Below the pieces are notes generated by a model. That model was not told where the DNA came from. It saw nothing but the letters and a program-made list of their open reading frames with translations, and did not search any database. A stretch of DNA of 64,000 nt from Kitasatospora sp. MAP5-34 (lineage in GTDB: Bacteria; Actinomycetota; Actinomycetes; Streptomycetales; Streptomycetaceae): NCBI RefSeq assembly GCF_029894335.1, contig NZ_JARXZC010000023.1, positions 1 to 64,000 on the forward strand, written 5' to 3'. Each line of letters begins with the position of its first letter. Within the stretch, counting starts at the first letter, position 1. Positions 34,656 through 43,954 of this stretch are shown here, in pieces. The translations under genes were made by a program, and so were the position numbers.

Positions 34656-36782
34656 ATGCGCACCAGCAGAGTATTGGCCCTGGCGCTCACCGCCGGCCTC
34701 AGCCTCGGTACGGCCATCGCGGGCCCGGCGAGCGCCGCCGATCCGCAGCACCACCGCCCGAATCCGACGGGGTGTCAGATCTCGGCGAACGGAAGTGACT
34801 TCCGCCACGTCATCTATCTCCAGTTCGACAACGTGCACTTCACCCGGGACAACCCGAACGTTCCTTCGGACCTGGAGCAGATGCCGCGCCTCCAGAACTT
34901 CCTGCAGAGCAACGGAACGCTCTCCGGCAACAACCACACGCCGCTGATCGCCCACACCGGCAACGACATCCTCACCTCGCTGACCGGCCTCTACGGCGAC
35001 CGGCACGGCCAGGCCGTGTCCAACTCGTACCGGTACTACAACCCGGACGGCACCACGAACTCGGCGAGCAGCTTCGCGTACTGGACGGACGGCGTCGCCG
35101 ACTCCTCCGTGCCGGCCCCGGCCGACAGCACGCCGACCATGGTCGGCCCGGACGGCAAGAACGCACCCGCGCCGTGGGCCGCCTACACCAAGGCCGGTTG
35201 CGACTTCGGCGCCGTCTCGGCGGCCAACACCGTGCTCGAGAACACCACCGTCGACATCAACAAGGTGTTCGGCGCGAACTCCGCGCAGGCCGCCGAGGCC
35301 AAGGCCGACCCGGCCAAGGCGCAGGCCGACTACGTCGGCATCGGCGTCCACTGCGCACAGCACTCCGCCGTCTGCGCCAAGGGCAGCACCAGCCCCGACC
35401 TGCTCCCCGACGAGCCCGGCGGCTACAACGGCTACCAGGCGCTGTTCGGCGGCAAGGCCGTCGACCCGGCCATCGCGGGCGCCGCCGCCGTGCAGTCGAC
35501 CGACGGCAAGCCGATCACCGACCCCAAGGGCAACCCGGGCTTCCCCGGCTTCGACGCGATGACGGCGAACAACTCGCTCGGCTACGTCGCCCAGATGCAG
35601 GAGGCTGGCGTCCCGGTCACGTACGCGTACATCTCCGACGCGCACGACCAGCACGGCGCCAACAGCGGCGCGTACGGGCCCGGCGAGGCCGGGTACGTCC
35701 AGCAGCTCAAGTCGTACGACAACGCCTTCGGGACGTTCTTCGACCGGCTGCAGAAGGACAACATCACCCCGGCCAACACGCTGTTCGTGGTGACCTCGGA
35801 CGAGAACGACCACTTCGTCGGCGGCAAGCCCACCCCGGCCAACTGCGACGGCGTGACCGTGCCGTGCAGCTACGCCCAGATCGGCGAGGTGAACGCCAAC
35901 TCCCGTGGCCTGCTGGCCACCCAGCAGGGCGTCAGCACCCCGTACCAGGTGCACTCGGACTCCGCGCCGAACTTCTACCTGAACGGCCAGCCCGGCGCGA
36001 ACGACCCGCGCACCCGCTCGTTCGAGCAGGCCTGGTCCAAGGTGACGGCGGCCAACCCGATCACCGGGAAGACCGACACCATCTCGCAGTTCCTCGCCGA
36101 CCAGAACGAGATGAAGATCCTGCACATGGTCACCGGCGACCCGCTGCGCACCCCGACCTTCACCTCGTTCGCCAACCCGGACTACTACGTCACGGCGGGC
36201 GCGGCCGACTGCTCCAAGTCCTGCGTCTACCTCGGCCCGGCCTACGCCTGGAACCACGGCGACTTCGCACCGGACATCAACACCACCTGGCTCGGCCTGG
36301 TCGGTCCGGGCGTGAAGAAGCTCGGGCACACCGACGCCGTCTGGTCCGACCACACGGACATCCGCCCGACCATGCTCGCCCTGCTCGGCCTCAGCGACAG
36401 CTACACCCACGACGGCCGGGTGCTGACCGAGTTCCTGGACCACCGCGCCCTGCCCCGGACCCTCGCCCGCGAGGTCGGCGCGTACCAGCGCCTCGCCACC
36501 GCCTACAAGCAACTCAACGCGGGCGTCGGTGAGTTCGCGACCGCCACGCTGACCGCCGCGACCACCGGCATCGCCTCGAACACCCCCGGGGACGCCCAGT
36601 ACCTCGCCGGCACCAAGAAGCTGACCGCGCTCGGCACCCAGCGCGACCAGCTGACCAAGAGGATCGCCCAACTGCTCGACCGGGCCGCCTTCGACCGGGG
36701 CCGGATCAGCTCCGGCCAGGCCCGCGACCTGGCCGCCCAGGCCGACTGCCTGATCCAGCAGGCCAAGCACCTGGCCGGCTGA
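34656..36782 (+). CDS. secreted alkaline-phosphatase-superfamily hydrolase
   Basis: This is a 708-residue protein with a Sec signal peptide (RVLALALTAGLSLGTAIAGP, then ASAAD). Metal-site residues of the alkaline phosphatase/phosphodiesterase superfamily are recognisable: Asp in YLQFDNVHF, a Thr-rich loop near AHTGNDILTSLTGLYGDR likely carrying the nucleophile, YISDAHDQHG, VVTSDENDHF and WNHGDFAPDINTTWLGLVG. The substrate cannot be fixed (phosphomono- or diester, or sulfate). The C-terminal 120 residues are helical. ATG at 34656 has AAGGAG upstream. The huge open frame upstream (to 32481) is antisense to dxs and not part of the gene. It is monocistronic, with a hairpin after it. Confidence 0.82.
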   Translation: MRTSRVLALALTAGLSLGTAIAGPASAADPQHHRPNPTGCQISANGSDFRHVIYLQFDNVHFTRDNPNVPSDLEQMPRLQNFLQSNGTLSGNNHTPLIAHTGNDILTSLTGLYGDRHGQAVSNSYRYYNPDGTTNSASSFAYWTDGVADSSVPAPADSTPTMVGPDGKNAPAPWAAYTKAGCDFGAVSAANTVLENTTVDINKVFGANSAQAAEAKADPAKAQADYVGIGVHCAQHSAVCAKGSTSPDLLPDEPGGYNGYQALFGGKAVDPAIAGAAAVQSTDGKPITDPKGNPGFPGFDAMTANNSLGYVAQMQEAGVPVTYAYISDAHDQHGANSGAYGPGEAGYVQQLKSYDNAFGTFFDRLQKDNITPANTLFVVTSDENDHFVGGKPTPANCDGVTVPCSYAQIGEVNANSRGLLATQQGVSTPYQVHSDSAPNFYLNGQPGANDPRTRSFEQAWSKVTAANPITGKTDTISQFLADQNEMKILHMVTGDPLRTPTFTSFANPDYYVTAGAADCSKSCVYLGPAYAWNHGDFAPDINTTWLGLVGPGVKKLGHTDAVWSDHTDIRPTMLALLGLSDSYTHDGRVLTEFLDHRALPRTLAREVGAYQRLATAYKQLNAGVGEFATATLTAATTGIASNTPGDAQYLAGTKKLTALGTQRDQLTKRIAQLLDRAAFDRGRISSGQARDLAAQADCLIQQAKHLAG

Positions 36783-36804
36783 CCTGCCCGTTCCACGACA
36801 CCCC

Positions 36805-36842
36805 AGGGGCTCCGGTGGCTGATCGACGCCACCGGAGGCCCT
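36805..36842 (+). terminator. phosphatase gene terminator
   Basis: 36805-36819 pairs with 36828-36842 (14 of 15) around an 8-base loop, 22 bases past the stop. Confidence 0.75.
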
Positions 36843-37004
36843 GCGGCCTCCCATGACCACGTGATCACGCTCGCCGGCACCAGCACCAGCACCTCCCCAC
36901 GCCCGAACGGGCAGACACGGAGACATGCCGAGGAGAGCGTCCCAAGCCCCTTGAAAGAGAGTGGCGGTGGGACATCGGCTGCAACCGCCCTGCGGGGAGA
37001 AGCT

Positions 37005-37358
37005 TCAGTCTGTGGCCTTGGGGTGACCGGTGCCCGCACAGGTGATCGAGGCGGTTCGGTTGGCGTCGTCGAGCAGGTACCAGATGCGTCCGCCGCCAGT
37101 GACCTCGTACTGCCGGCGTTCCAGGTCCTGGCCCTTGAAGGTGCTGGTGCCGAGCTTGCCCTTGAGGCGGTGCTGACGGTCGGGGTTGTCAGGGGCCCGG
37201 GGAGTGGCGCGGATCTTCTCGAAGGCGCGGCGCAGGTTGCCCGCGGCCTGGCGCCCCAAGTGTTCCCAGCCGTCGGCGGCTTCGGTGTTGGCGAATCGGA
37301 GGTCGTACTCTTCGCCGATCGGGGGCGGCGCGGCCCGGTCTCCGCGCTTCGGGCTCAT
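37005..37358 (-). CDS. RelE/ParE-superfamily toxin
   Basis: This is a 117-residue basic protein. The core FEKIRATPRAPDNPDRQHRL (starting about residue 46), HRLKGKLGTSTF and the C-terminal GGRIWYLLDDANRTASITCA plus GTGHPKATD follow the pattern of streptomycete RelE-like type II toxins (mRNA interferase or gyrase-poison fold). Its ATG at 37358 overlaps the stop of the upstream gene (ATGA), typical of toxin-antitoxin operons with the antitoxin first. Activity is inferred from family and context only. Confidence 0.78.
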   Translation of the reverse strand: MSPKRGDRAAPPPIGEEYDLRFANTEAADGWEHLGRQAAGNLRRAFEKIRATPRAPDNPDRQHRLKGKLGTSTFKGQDLERRQYEVTGGGRIWYLLDDANRTASITCAGTGHPKATD

Positions 37359-37828
37359 CCGGCTGCCTCGGGCATGGGGACCGGTCCGAGATCGCCGTCA
37401 GGCTCACGGGTGAGGATGGCAAGCAGGGCGGGGTCCGCGTAGATCTCGGCACTGTGCCGCCACTGGGTGAGCAAGAGTGCGATCGGGGCGAGGTTGTCCA
37501 GGGCCACCGCACCGCGTGCCGTGTCCACCAGCTCGCAGAGCAGGGTGTCGACGTCCTCGGCCGGCAGGAACGTACTCCACGGCAGGGCTTCGGGCAGCAC
37601 CTGACGCAGGGCGGCGATGTTCTCGGTCCGCACCAGCCCGGTCAGCAGGCGCGAGGTGAAGTCCACGACCGAGGCATCCCGCTCCATCTGGTCGATGCGC
37701 ATCAGGGCGAGGTCCCCCGCGTCGCGTCGCCGCAGCCGTAGTGCGCGGACGGTGTCCAGCCTGCGCGTCGTGGCGGCAGGATGGTGGAGCAGCTCGCTGA
37801 AGGGCACGTCCTCGTAGGCTGCAGTCAT
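37355..37828 (-). CDS. probable cognate antitoxin
   Basis: This is a 157-residue acidic protein starting MTAAYEDVPFSELL. The N-terminal segment (FSELLHHPAATTRRLDTVRALRLRRRDAGDLALM) resembles the Phd/YefM-like DNA-binding portion of antitoxins; the acidic helical C-terminal part would wrap the toxin. The family match is weaker than for the toxin, but length, order and the 4-base overlap with the toxin gene support the call. TACTGT lies about 7 bases before the ATG, consistent with a leaderless autoregulated promoter. The frame extending to 38035 is rejected. Confidence 0.7.
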   Translation of the reverse strand: MTAAYEDVPFSELLHHPAATTRRLDTVRALRLRRRDAGDLALMRIDQMERDASVVDFTSRLLTGLVRTENIAALRQVLPEALPWSTFLPAEDVDTLLCELVDTARGAVALDNLAPIALLLTQWRHSAEIYADPALLAILTREPDGDLGPVPMPEAAG

Positions 37829-37955
37829 GATATCCACAGTAGCTCGGATGTCAGCTGATGAGTAGGCGATTGCTCCGACGGTAGTGCCAGCACCTAGATC
37901 TGGGGGTGTACACCCTGAGGCGTACGGGCGCCCGTCGAAGTCGGCCGGTAGGGCG

Positions 37956-37977
37956 ATGACCGCCGGGTGGCGGTCAT
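37956..37977 (+). promoter_or_regulatory. palindrome upstream of the acylase gene
   Basis: ATGACCGCC (37956-37964) and GGCGGTCAT (37969-37977) are perfectly inverted with a 4-base spacer, ending 15 bases before the GTG start. It could be a repressor operator or a leader hairpin affecting translation. Confidence 0.5.
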
Positions 37978-37992
37978 GACAGCGTCGGCCCC

Positions 37993-40407
37993 GTGAGAGA
38001 AACCAGTGAGCTGACCAAGCGTCACAATCGGCCAACGCTGCGGCGGTTGGCGTCAGGTGTGGCCGCGCTCTGCCTGGCCACCGCTACGGCCGCGCTGCTT
38101 CCGGTGACCGCCTCGGCGGCGGACCCGGCCGGGCAGACGACGAGCGGCAGCGGGTACACGGCCCAGATCCGCCGCACCGAGTACGGCATCCCGCACATCC
38201 TGGCGCACGACTACGGCGGCCTCGGGTACGGGTACGGGTACGCCTTCGCGCAGGACAACCTGTGCCAGCTGGCCGATCGGGTGGTGACGCTGCGCGGCGA
38301 GCGTTCCCGGTACTTCGGCCCGACGGCGCTCTCCAGCGACGGGTCCGGCACCCCGAACCTGGCGAGCGACACCTACTACCAGGGCCTGCGGCAGGCCGGC
38401 ACCGTGCAGCACCTGCTCGACCAGCCGGCGCCGCTCGGCCCCACGGCCCAGCTGCGGCAGCTGGTCGACGGCTACGCTGCCGGCTACAACCGCTACCTGC
38501 ACGCCACCGGCACGGCCCACCTGCCGGACGCGTCCTGCCGGGGCAAGGCCTGGGTCGGCCCGATCACGGCGGCGGACATCTGGAACGTCGTCTACGACGT
38601 CGACGGAAGCTACGGCGACACCGGCTTCGCTCAGAACATCGCCACCGCGACCCCACCGACCTCGGCCGCCCCCAGGTCATCGGCGAAGACCGTCCCCACC
38701 TTGCCCACAGATCCCGCGAGCGGCCTCGGGAGCAACGGCTGGGCGCTCGGCCGCGACGTGACGCGTGGCCACGACGGGATGCTGCTGGCCAATCCGCACC
38801 TCCCGTGGGTCGGCAACGACCGCTTCTACCAGCTGCAGTTGACGATCCCCGGGGTGCTGGACGTCTCCGGTGCAGCCCTCTACGACACACCTGTGGTCGA
38901 GATCGGCCACACCCAGAACCTGGCCTGGACCCACACGACCACCTACGCGCAGCACGCGTCCCTCTACCGGCTCTCGCTGGTGCCCGGCGACCCGACCAGC
39001 TACCTGGTCGACGGCAAGGCCGTGCCGATGACGCGCCGGACGGTACCGGTCACCGTCCAGGGTGCCGACGGCAAGCTGTCCACCGTCACCAGCACCCTCT
39101 ACAACTCCCGCTACGGACCGGTGGTGGCAGACGGCTGGACGACCACCACCGCCTACACCATCCGCGATGCCAACGCCGACAACCTGCGCTCGATGAGCGA
39201 ATGGCTCGCGATGGATTCCTCACAGACCCTCGCCCAGCTGAAGGCCGCGCAGAACACCTACCAGGGCATTCCCTGGACCCACACGATCGCAAGCGACAGC
39301 AGCGGAACGACCTACTTCACCGACTCCTCCGTCGTCCCACACCTCACCGAGGACCAACTGAAGCGCTGCTCCCTGCCCACCGGCGACGACCTCCCCGGCG
39401 GACTGGACGGCTCGACCACGGCCTGCGACTGGGGCAGCGACCCGGACGCGATCGTGCCCGGCATCTACGGGCCCGCCAACCAGCCGAAGCTGACCCGGAC
39501 CGACTACGTGGCCAACTCCAACAACGGCCCCTACCTCACCAACCCCGCTGCCCCGATCACCGGCCTCCCGGGCGTGTACAACACCCAGACCCAGCTGGCG
39601 ACGCGACCCCAGCTCGGGCTCCAGATGATCGCCCAGCGCCGGGACGGCACCGACGGGCTCGGTGCGCCGGGCTTCACCCTGCCGACCTTGCAGGCGGCCA
39701 TGCTCGGCGACCGTAACTACGCGGCCGAACTCGGCCGCGACGACACGGTCGCCATGTGCCACGCCAACCCCGTGCTGACGGCGACCGACGGTACGAAGGT
39801 GGATGTCCGCGCCGCCTGCGACGCCCTCGCCGCCTGGGACACGCGCGACGATCCCGGCAGCCACGGCGCCGTCCTGTGGCAGACGTTCCAGCGAGGCCTG
39901 TTCCGGAGCGGCCCGGACACCTGGTGGCGGGTGCCGTACGACCCGGCCCAACCGCTCACCACCCCGCGCGGCATCAACGGTGCCGCCCCGAGCGCACAGC
40001 ACGCCCTGGCCGACGCGGTTCAGACGCTCGCGGCCGGAAAGATACCGCTCGACGCGGCCATCGGCAGCGTCCAGCGCTGGGCCGGGATCCCGCTGCCCGG
40101 CTGCGATGGGAGCGAGGGCTGCTTCAACGTCGTCCGGGCGTCCACCACCTCCGGCAGCAAGGGCGGCACCGACACCTCCGACGCCAACTACGCGCAGGGC
40201 TCCAGCTTCATCATGGCCACCGAGCTGACGCCGCACGGCCCCCACACCCGCACGATCCTCACTTACGGCGAGTCCACCAACCCCTCCTCACCCCACTACT
40301 CCGACCAGACCGTCCTGTTCTCCCACAAGCAGTGGGTCACCGAACGCTTCACCGAAGCGGAGATCAACGCCGACCCGCAGCTGCGGACCACGACCCTGCA
40401 CAACTGA
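37993..40407 (+). CDS. secreted penicillin/AHL acylase family Ntn hydrolase
   Basis: This is an 804-residue preproenzyme. The signal peptide (LRRLASGVAALCLATATAAL, then LPVTASAADP) is followed by an alpha-chain segment (RTEYGIPHI, YAFAQDNLCQLADR) and a linker. The autoproteolytic beta-chain start is at GLG-Ser247-NGWALG, where Ser247 becomes the N-terminal nucleophile. DGMLLANPHLPW and the Asn in VANSNNGPYL follow. It resembles the aculeacin A/AHL/penicillin V-type acylases, which cleave acyl side chains from lipopeptides or homoserine lactones; the substrate is not determinable. GTG at 37993. A strong hairpin follows the stop. Confidence 0.92.
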   Translation: MRETSELTKRHNRPTLRRLASGVAALCLATATAALLPVTASAADPAGQTTSGSGYTAQIRRTEYGIPHILAHDYGGLGYGYGYAFAQDNLCQLADRVVTLRGERSRYFGPTALSSDGSGTPNLASDTYYQGLRQAGTVQHLLDQPAPLGPTAQLRQLVDGYAAGYNRYLHATGTAHLPDASCRGKAWVGPITAADIWNVVYDVDGSYGDTGFAQNIATATPPTSAAPRSSAKTVPTLPTDPASGLGSNGWALGRDVTRGHDGMLLANPHLPWVGNDRFYQLQLTIPGVLDVSGAALYDTPVVEIGHTQNLAWTHTTTYAQHASLYRLSLVPGDPTSYLVDGKAVPMTRRTVPVTVQGADGKLSTVTSTLYNSRYGPVVADGWTTTTAYTIRDANADNLRSMSEWLAMDSSQTLAQLKAAQNTYQGIPWTHTIASDSSGTTYFTDSSVVPHLTEDQLKRCSLPTGDDLPGGLDGSTTACDWGSDPDAIVPGIYGPANQPKLTRTDYVANSNNGPYLTNPAAPITGLPGVYNTQTQLATRPQLGLQMIAQRRDGTDGLGAPGFTLPTLQAAMLGDRNYAAELGRDDTVAMCHANPVLTATDGTKVDVRAACDALAAWDTRDDPGSHGAVLWQTFQRGLFRSGPDTWWRVPYDPAQPLTTPRGINGAAPSAQHALADAVQTLAAGKIPLDAAIGSVQRWAGIPLPGCDGSEGCFNVVRASTTSGSKGGTDTSDANYAQGSSFIMATELTPHGPHTRTILTYGESTNPSSPHYSDQTVLFSHKQWVTERFTEAEINADPQLRTTTLHN

Positions 40408-40430
40408 CCGGTTGGGTGGCCCGGAACAAG

Positions 40431-40470
40431 CAGGACGGGCCACGGATCCGAGGATCCGTGGCCCGTCCTG
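40431..40470. terminator. bidirectional terminator, acylase / xylose permease
   Basis: A perfect 19-bp stem, 40431-40449 with 40452-40470, 2-base loop (GA), lies between convergent stops at 40407 and 40487. Confidence 0.9.
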
Positions 40471-40486
40471 GGGGCGTATCTGACCG

Positions 40487-41824
40487 TCAGCCTCGGCCGG
40501 AGGCCTTCTGGGTCTTGCGGGAGAGCGAGTCGATGACCACGGCGGCCAGCAGGACCGCACCGGTGATCATGTACTGCAGCGAGGTGTTCATGTTGAGCAG
40601 GTCCAGGCCGGTCTGGATGGACTGGATGACCAGCATGCCCAGCAGTGCGGACCAGACCGTGCCCCGGCCACCGAAGAGGCTGGTGCCACCGATGACGGCT
40701 GCGGCGATCGCCATCATCAGGATGTTGCCGCCACCGGCACCGAGGTTGGCGGTGTAGGTCTGGGCGGCGAAGAAGAGACCGCCGAGGGCGGCGAACGCAC
40801 CGGAGATCGCGTACACCGAGATGCGGATCAACGCGACGTTGATACCGGCCCGGCGGGCCGCCTCGATCGAGCCGCCGACCGCGAAGATCTTCCGGCCGTA
40901 CGAGGTACGGCGGAGCACGAAGTCGGTCACGACCAGCGCGCCGAGGAAGATGACCAGCGCCACCGGGACGCCGTTCGCCTGGTTCAGCATGTACGCCGCC
41001 GCGAAGGCAACGACCGCCAGGGCGCCGGCGCGCAGCGCGATCTCGCTGGTGGGACGGAACGGCACACCCGCCTTGCGGCGGCGGCTCTGCTCGATCAGCG
41101 AGCCGCCGAGCAGCGCGGCGACAGCGAGCGTGGCCAGGATGTAGGCACCGGAGATGTCCGAGCCCATGAAGAACGCCTGCTGGCCGAGCAGGTGCAGGAA
41201 GCCCGCGTCCTTGATGCTGATGGAGCCGGTCGAGCCGAGCAGCCAGAGCATCAGGCCGTTCCAGCCGAGGTTACCGGCCAGGGTGACGACGAAGGCGGGT
41301 ACGCCGAGCTTGGCGAAGAAGTAGCCGTGCAGGGCGCCGATCGCGGCGCCGGTGGCGATCGCCAGGATGACGGCGAGCAGCGCGTTCATCCCGTGACTGA
41401 CCGACAGAACGGCGAAGACGGCCGACGACAGACCGCTGACCGAGCCGACCGAGAGGTCGATCTCACCGAGCAGCAGCACGAAGACCAGGCCGATGGCGAG
41501 CATGCCGGTGGCGGCCAGGAAGAAGCTGATGTTGGCCAGGTTGGTCGCGGTCAGGAACAGGCTGTCCTGGCTCTGGAAGACCACCCAGATGATCGCGAGG
41601 CCGACGACGACCGGCAGCGAGCCGAGCTCGCCGCCGCGCACCTTGCGCTTGAAGTCGGCGAGGTAGCCCTTGAAGCCCTCCTCGCGGACCAGCAGTCGCG
41701 GGTCGACGGTCGGAGCGGCAGCAGGGGCGGCAGCGGCAGCAGGCGCCGCCTGGGCCTCCGGCGTCTCCGGAACGTCCGGCGTCTCTGGGGTGTCGGCGGG
41801 CGGGGTGTCGGTGGTCTTGCTCAC
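40487..41824 (-). CDS. xylH: xylose-type ABC transporter permease
   Basis: This is a 445-residue BPD_transp_2 family permease with a long Pro/Ala-rich N-terminal tail (about 1-45) and roughly ten membrane segments. LLLGEIDLSVGSV is the family signature; GVPAFVVTLAGNLGWNG and GGTSLFGGRGTVW follow. GTG at 41824 overlaps the stop of the ATPase gene (GTGA). It is the third gene of xylF-xylG-xylH. By comparison with streptomycetes it should import xylose or a related sugar; the exact sugar is inferred from the XylR-like ROK gene upstream. Confidence 0.9.
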   Translation of the reverse strand: MSKTTDTPPADTPETPDVPETPEAQAAPAAAAAPAAAPTVDPRLLVREEGFKGYLADFKRKVRGGELGSLPVVVGLAIIWVVFQSQDSLFLTATNLANISFFLAATGMLAIGLVFVLLLGEIDLSVGSVSGLSSAVFAVLSVSHGMNALLAVILAIATGAAIGALHGYFFAKLGVPAFVVTLAGNLGWNGLMLWLLGSTGSISIKDAGFLHLLGQQAFFMGSDISGAYILATLAVAALLGGSLIEQSRRRKAGVPFRPTSEIALRAGALAVVAFAAAYMLNQANGVPVALVIFLGALVVTDFVLRRTSYGRKIFAVGGSIEAARRAGINVALIRISVYAISGAFAALGGLFFAAQTYTANLGAGGGNILMMAIAAAVIGGTSLFGGRGTVWSALLGMLVIQSIQTGLDLLNMNTSLQYMITGAVLLAAVVIDSLSRKTQKASGRG

Positions 41825-42600
41825 TTGGCCGCCTCCGCGGTGCGTGCCTGACGACGGGTCACGGCGTTGTCCGTGGCGCCCGTGATCGCGGCGATGATCG
41901 TCTCGTGGGTGGTCTCCGCGACCGGGAAGGAGCCGTTGTTCTTGCCGAGCCGCAGCACCGCGACGGTGTCCGCGACGGCGCGCACGTCGGCCATGTTGTG
42001 GCTGATCAGGATGACGCCGAGGCCGCGCTCGCGCAGCCGCTCGACCAGGTCGAGCACCTGGGCGGTCTGCTCGACGCCGAGGGCGGCGGTGGGCTCGTCC
42101 AGGATGACGACCTTGGGCTCGCCGATCAGCGCACGCGCGATGGCGACCACCTGGCGCTGACCGCCCGACAGACCGGCGATCGGGATCCGGACGCTGGGGA
42201 TGCGGATGGACAGGGTGCTGAGCAGCTCCCTGGCCTTCTGCTCCATCGTCACCTCGTCGAGCACACCTGCCCGGCGCAGCTCTCGGCCGAGGTAGAGGTT
42301 GCCGACCACGTCGAGGTTGTCGCAGAGCGCGAGGTCCTGGTAGACGGTGGCGACACCGAGGGTGGCGGCGTCGTGCGGCCGGTTGATGCTGACCGGCTTG
42401 CCCTCCCACTCGATGACGCCCTCGTCGATCGGGTGGACGCCCGCGATGGTCTTGACCAGGGTGGACTTTCCGGCGCCATTGTCGCCGACCAGAGCCACCA
42501 CCTCGCCGGCGTGCACCTCCAGGTCGACGTCGGTCAGCGCCTGGACGGCGCCGAACCGCTTGGAGACGCCGCGCAGCGCCAGTACGGGTGCGCTTGTCAC
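41821..42600 (-). CDS. xylG: sugar ABC transporter ATP-binding protein
   Basis: This is a 259-residue single ABC domain. Walker A is GDNGAGKSTL, the Q-loop ATVYQDLALCDNL, signature LSGGQRQVVAIARAL, Walker B VVILDEPTAALG and switch ISHNM. Most XylG/MglA-type sugar ATPases have two fused ABC domains; this one has a single domain, as is usual for the streptomycete xyl locus, so it would work as a dimer. GTG at 42600 has AGAGGAG upstream. It is between the binding-protein gene (212 bp upstream with a hairpin) and the permease gene (overlap). Confidence 0.93.
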   Translation of the reverse strand: MTSAPVLALRGVSKRFGAVQALTDVDLEVHAGEVVALVGDNGAGKSTLVKTIAGVHPIDEGVIEWEGKPVSINRPHDAATLGVATVYQDLALCDNLDVVGNLYLGRELRRAGVLDEVTMEQKARELLSTLSIRIPSVRIPIAGLSGGQRQVVAIARALIGEPKVVILDEPTAALGVEQTAQVLDLVERLRERGLGVILISHNMADVRAVADTVAVLRLGKNNGSFPVAETTHETIIAAITGATDNAVTRRQARTAEAAK

Positions 42601-42743
42601 GTGAACCAACTCCTCTTGTCCACCCCGTGCCACGGGTGGCCGCCGCGCCGTCCCGGGCGCGGTCGAAAGCGTGTGAGATCTAAGGGGTCGTCCCTTGGGA
42701 CGGTTGCGGCGATGCTGCCGAAGCAGCAGCCGGTGTCACGGGC

Positions 42744-42781
42744 GGGGAACCCCCCGGAGACTCGCTCGACGGGGGATTCCC
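42744..42781 (-). terminator. intercistronic hairpin between xylF and xylG
   Basis: The arms 42745-42756 and 42770-42781 pair at 11 of 12 positions. Such hairpins after binding-protein genes allow partial termination or mRNA stabilisation and would keep XylF in excess over XylG/H. Confidence 0.6.
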
Positions 42782-42812
42782 TACCCGGGTTGCAACCAGG
42801 CGCCGCCCGCTG

Positions 42813-43916
42813 CTACTTGATGCCCGCAGCGGCACACGCGGCGGCGAAGTCCGCGGTGCAGATGTTGGCGGTCGGGTACAGCGTGTCGGCGATCACGGTG
42901 GACGCCATGTTCGCCTTGGTGACCGAGACCGGGGTCAGCAGGACGGACGGGACCTTGTTGCCGGAGCCGCTGGTGGAGCTGGCGCTGGCGGTGGTGGAGA
43001 TGTCCTTGCCGTTCAGCAGGTCGACGGCGAGGGAGGCGACCGCCTCGGCCTCCGGCTTGGGGGCCTTGTAGACCGTGCTGGTCTGGGTGCCCGCGAGGAT
43101 GCGCTGCAGACCGGCGAGCTCGGCGTCCTGGCCGGTGACCGGGATGTTCGAGATGCCCGCGCCCTTGAGGGCGGTCGCGACACCGCCGGCCATGCCGTCG
43201 TTGGCGGAGTAGACGGCGGCGATGTTCGGGGCGCCGATCTGGGTGATCGCGGCGGTCACCTTCTGGTTGGCGACGGTGTCCTTCCAGAGACCGCTCTGCT
43301 CGTAAGCGATCTTGACCTTGCCGTCGAGGATCTTGTGTGCGCCGGCCTTGAACATCGCGGCGTTCGGGTCGGCGTCGTCACCGTTGATCATGACGATGTT
43401 GGCGGCCGGGGTGGCCTTGGCGCCGAGGGCGTCCAGCAGGGCCTGGCCCTGGAGCTCGCCGACCTTCTCGTTGTCGTAGGAGACGTACGCGGAGACCGGG
43501 CCCTGGGCCAGACGGTCGTACGCGATGACCTTGATGCCCTTGTCCACCGCAGCCTGGATCGAGGTCTTGATGGCGGCGGAGTCCACGGCGTCCACGATCA
43601 GGACGTTGACACCCTTGGTGATCATGGTGCTGACCTGCTGCGCCTGGGTGGCGGCACTGCCGGCCGCGTTCGCGTAGTCAACGGTGCAGTCCGCGCAGGC
43701 GGCCTTGACCTTGGCCTCGATCAGCGGCTTGTCGAGCTGCTCGTACCGGGTGGTGGCGTTCTCCGGGAGCAGCAGGCCGATCGACTTTCCGCCGGTGCTG
43801 GCGGAGGCGGACGCGCCGGCGGCCTTGTCGCCACCGGCCTTGCCACAGGCGGCCATGGTGAGAGCCATCGAGACCGCGGCAGTGCCGATGACAGCGCGAC
43901 GCATCATTGCGTTCAT
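42813..43916 (-). CDS. xylF: xylose-type sugar-binding lipoprotein
   Basis: This is a 367-residue periplasmic-binding-protein type I. The lipoprotein signal is RRAVIGTAAVSMALTMAACGK with the Cys about residue 24. The mature domain begins GKSIGLLLPENATTRYEQ and contains VLIVDAVDSAAI, VIAYDRLAQ and VYSANDGMAGG, typical of sugar ABC systems of the XylF/RbsB group. ATG at 43916 has GGGAGGC upstream; the frame to 43997 is rejected. First gene of the transport operon. A 14-bp palindrome lies 25 bases upstream of its start and recurs before the ROK gene. Confidence 0.93.
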   Translation of the reverse strand: MNAMMRRAVIGTAAVSMALTMAACGKAGGDKAAGASASASTGGKSIGLLLPENATTRYEQLDKPLIEAKVKAACADCTVDYANAAGSAATQAQQVSTMITKGVNVLIVDAVDSAAIKTSIQAAVDKGIKVIAYDRLAQGPVSAYVSYDNEKVGELQGQALLDALGAKATPAANIVMINGDDADPNAAMFKAGAHKILDGKVKIAYEQSGLWKDTVANQKVTAAITQIGAPNIAAVYSANDGMAGGVATALKGAGISNIPVTGQDAELAGLQRILAGTQTSTVYKAPKPEAEAVASLAVDLLNGKDISTTASASSTSGSGNKVPSVLLTPVSVTKANMASTVIADTLYPTANICTADFAAACAAAGIK

Positions 43917-43940
43917 GGTGGGGGTGCCTCCCTGACAGAG

Positions 43941-43954
43941 CCGCAACGTTGCGG
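43941..43954. promoter_or_regulatory. candidate XylR operator, xylF copy
   Basis: CCGCAACGTTGCGG is a perfect 14-bp palindrome in the xylF leader. It matches the palindrome upstream of the ROK repressor gene (45320-45333) at 12 of 14 positions. The 155-bp region also has an AT-rich block (AATAAATAAAACC near 43998) that probably holds the promoter. Confidence 0.65.

Noticed and set aside
37355..38035. Long version of the antitoxin gene starting at 38035
   Set aside because: The extension overlaps the acylase start region and adds unrelated Cys/His-rich sequence; ATG at 37828 is the natural start.
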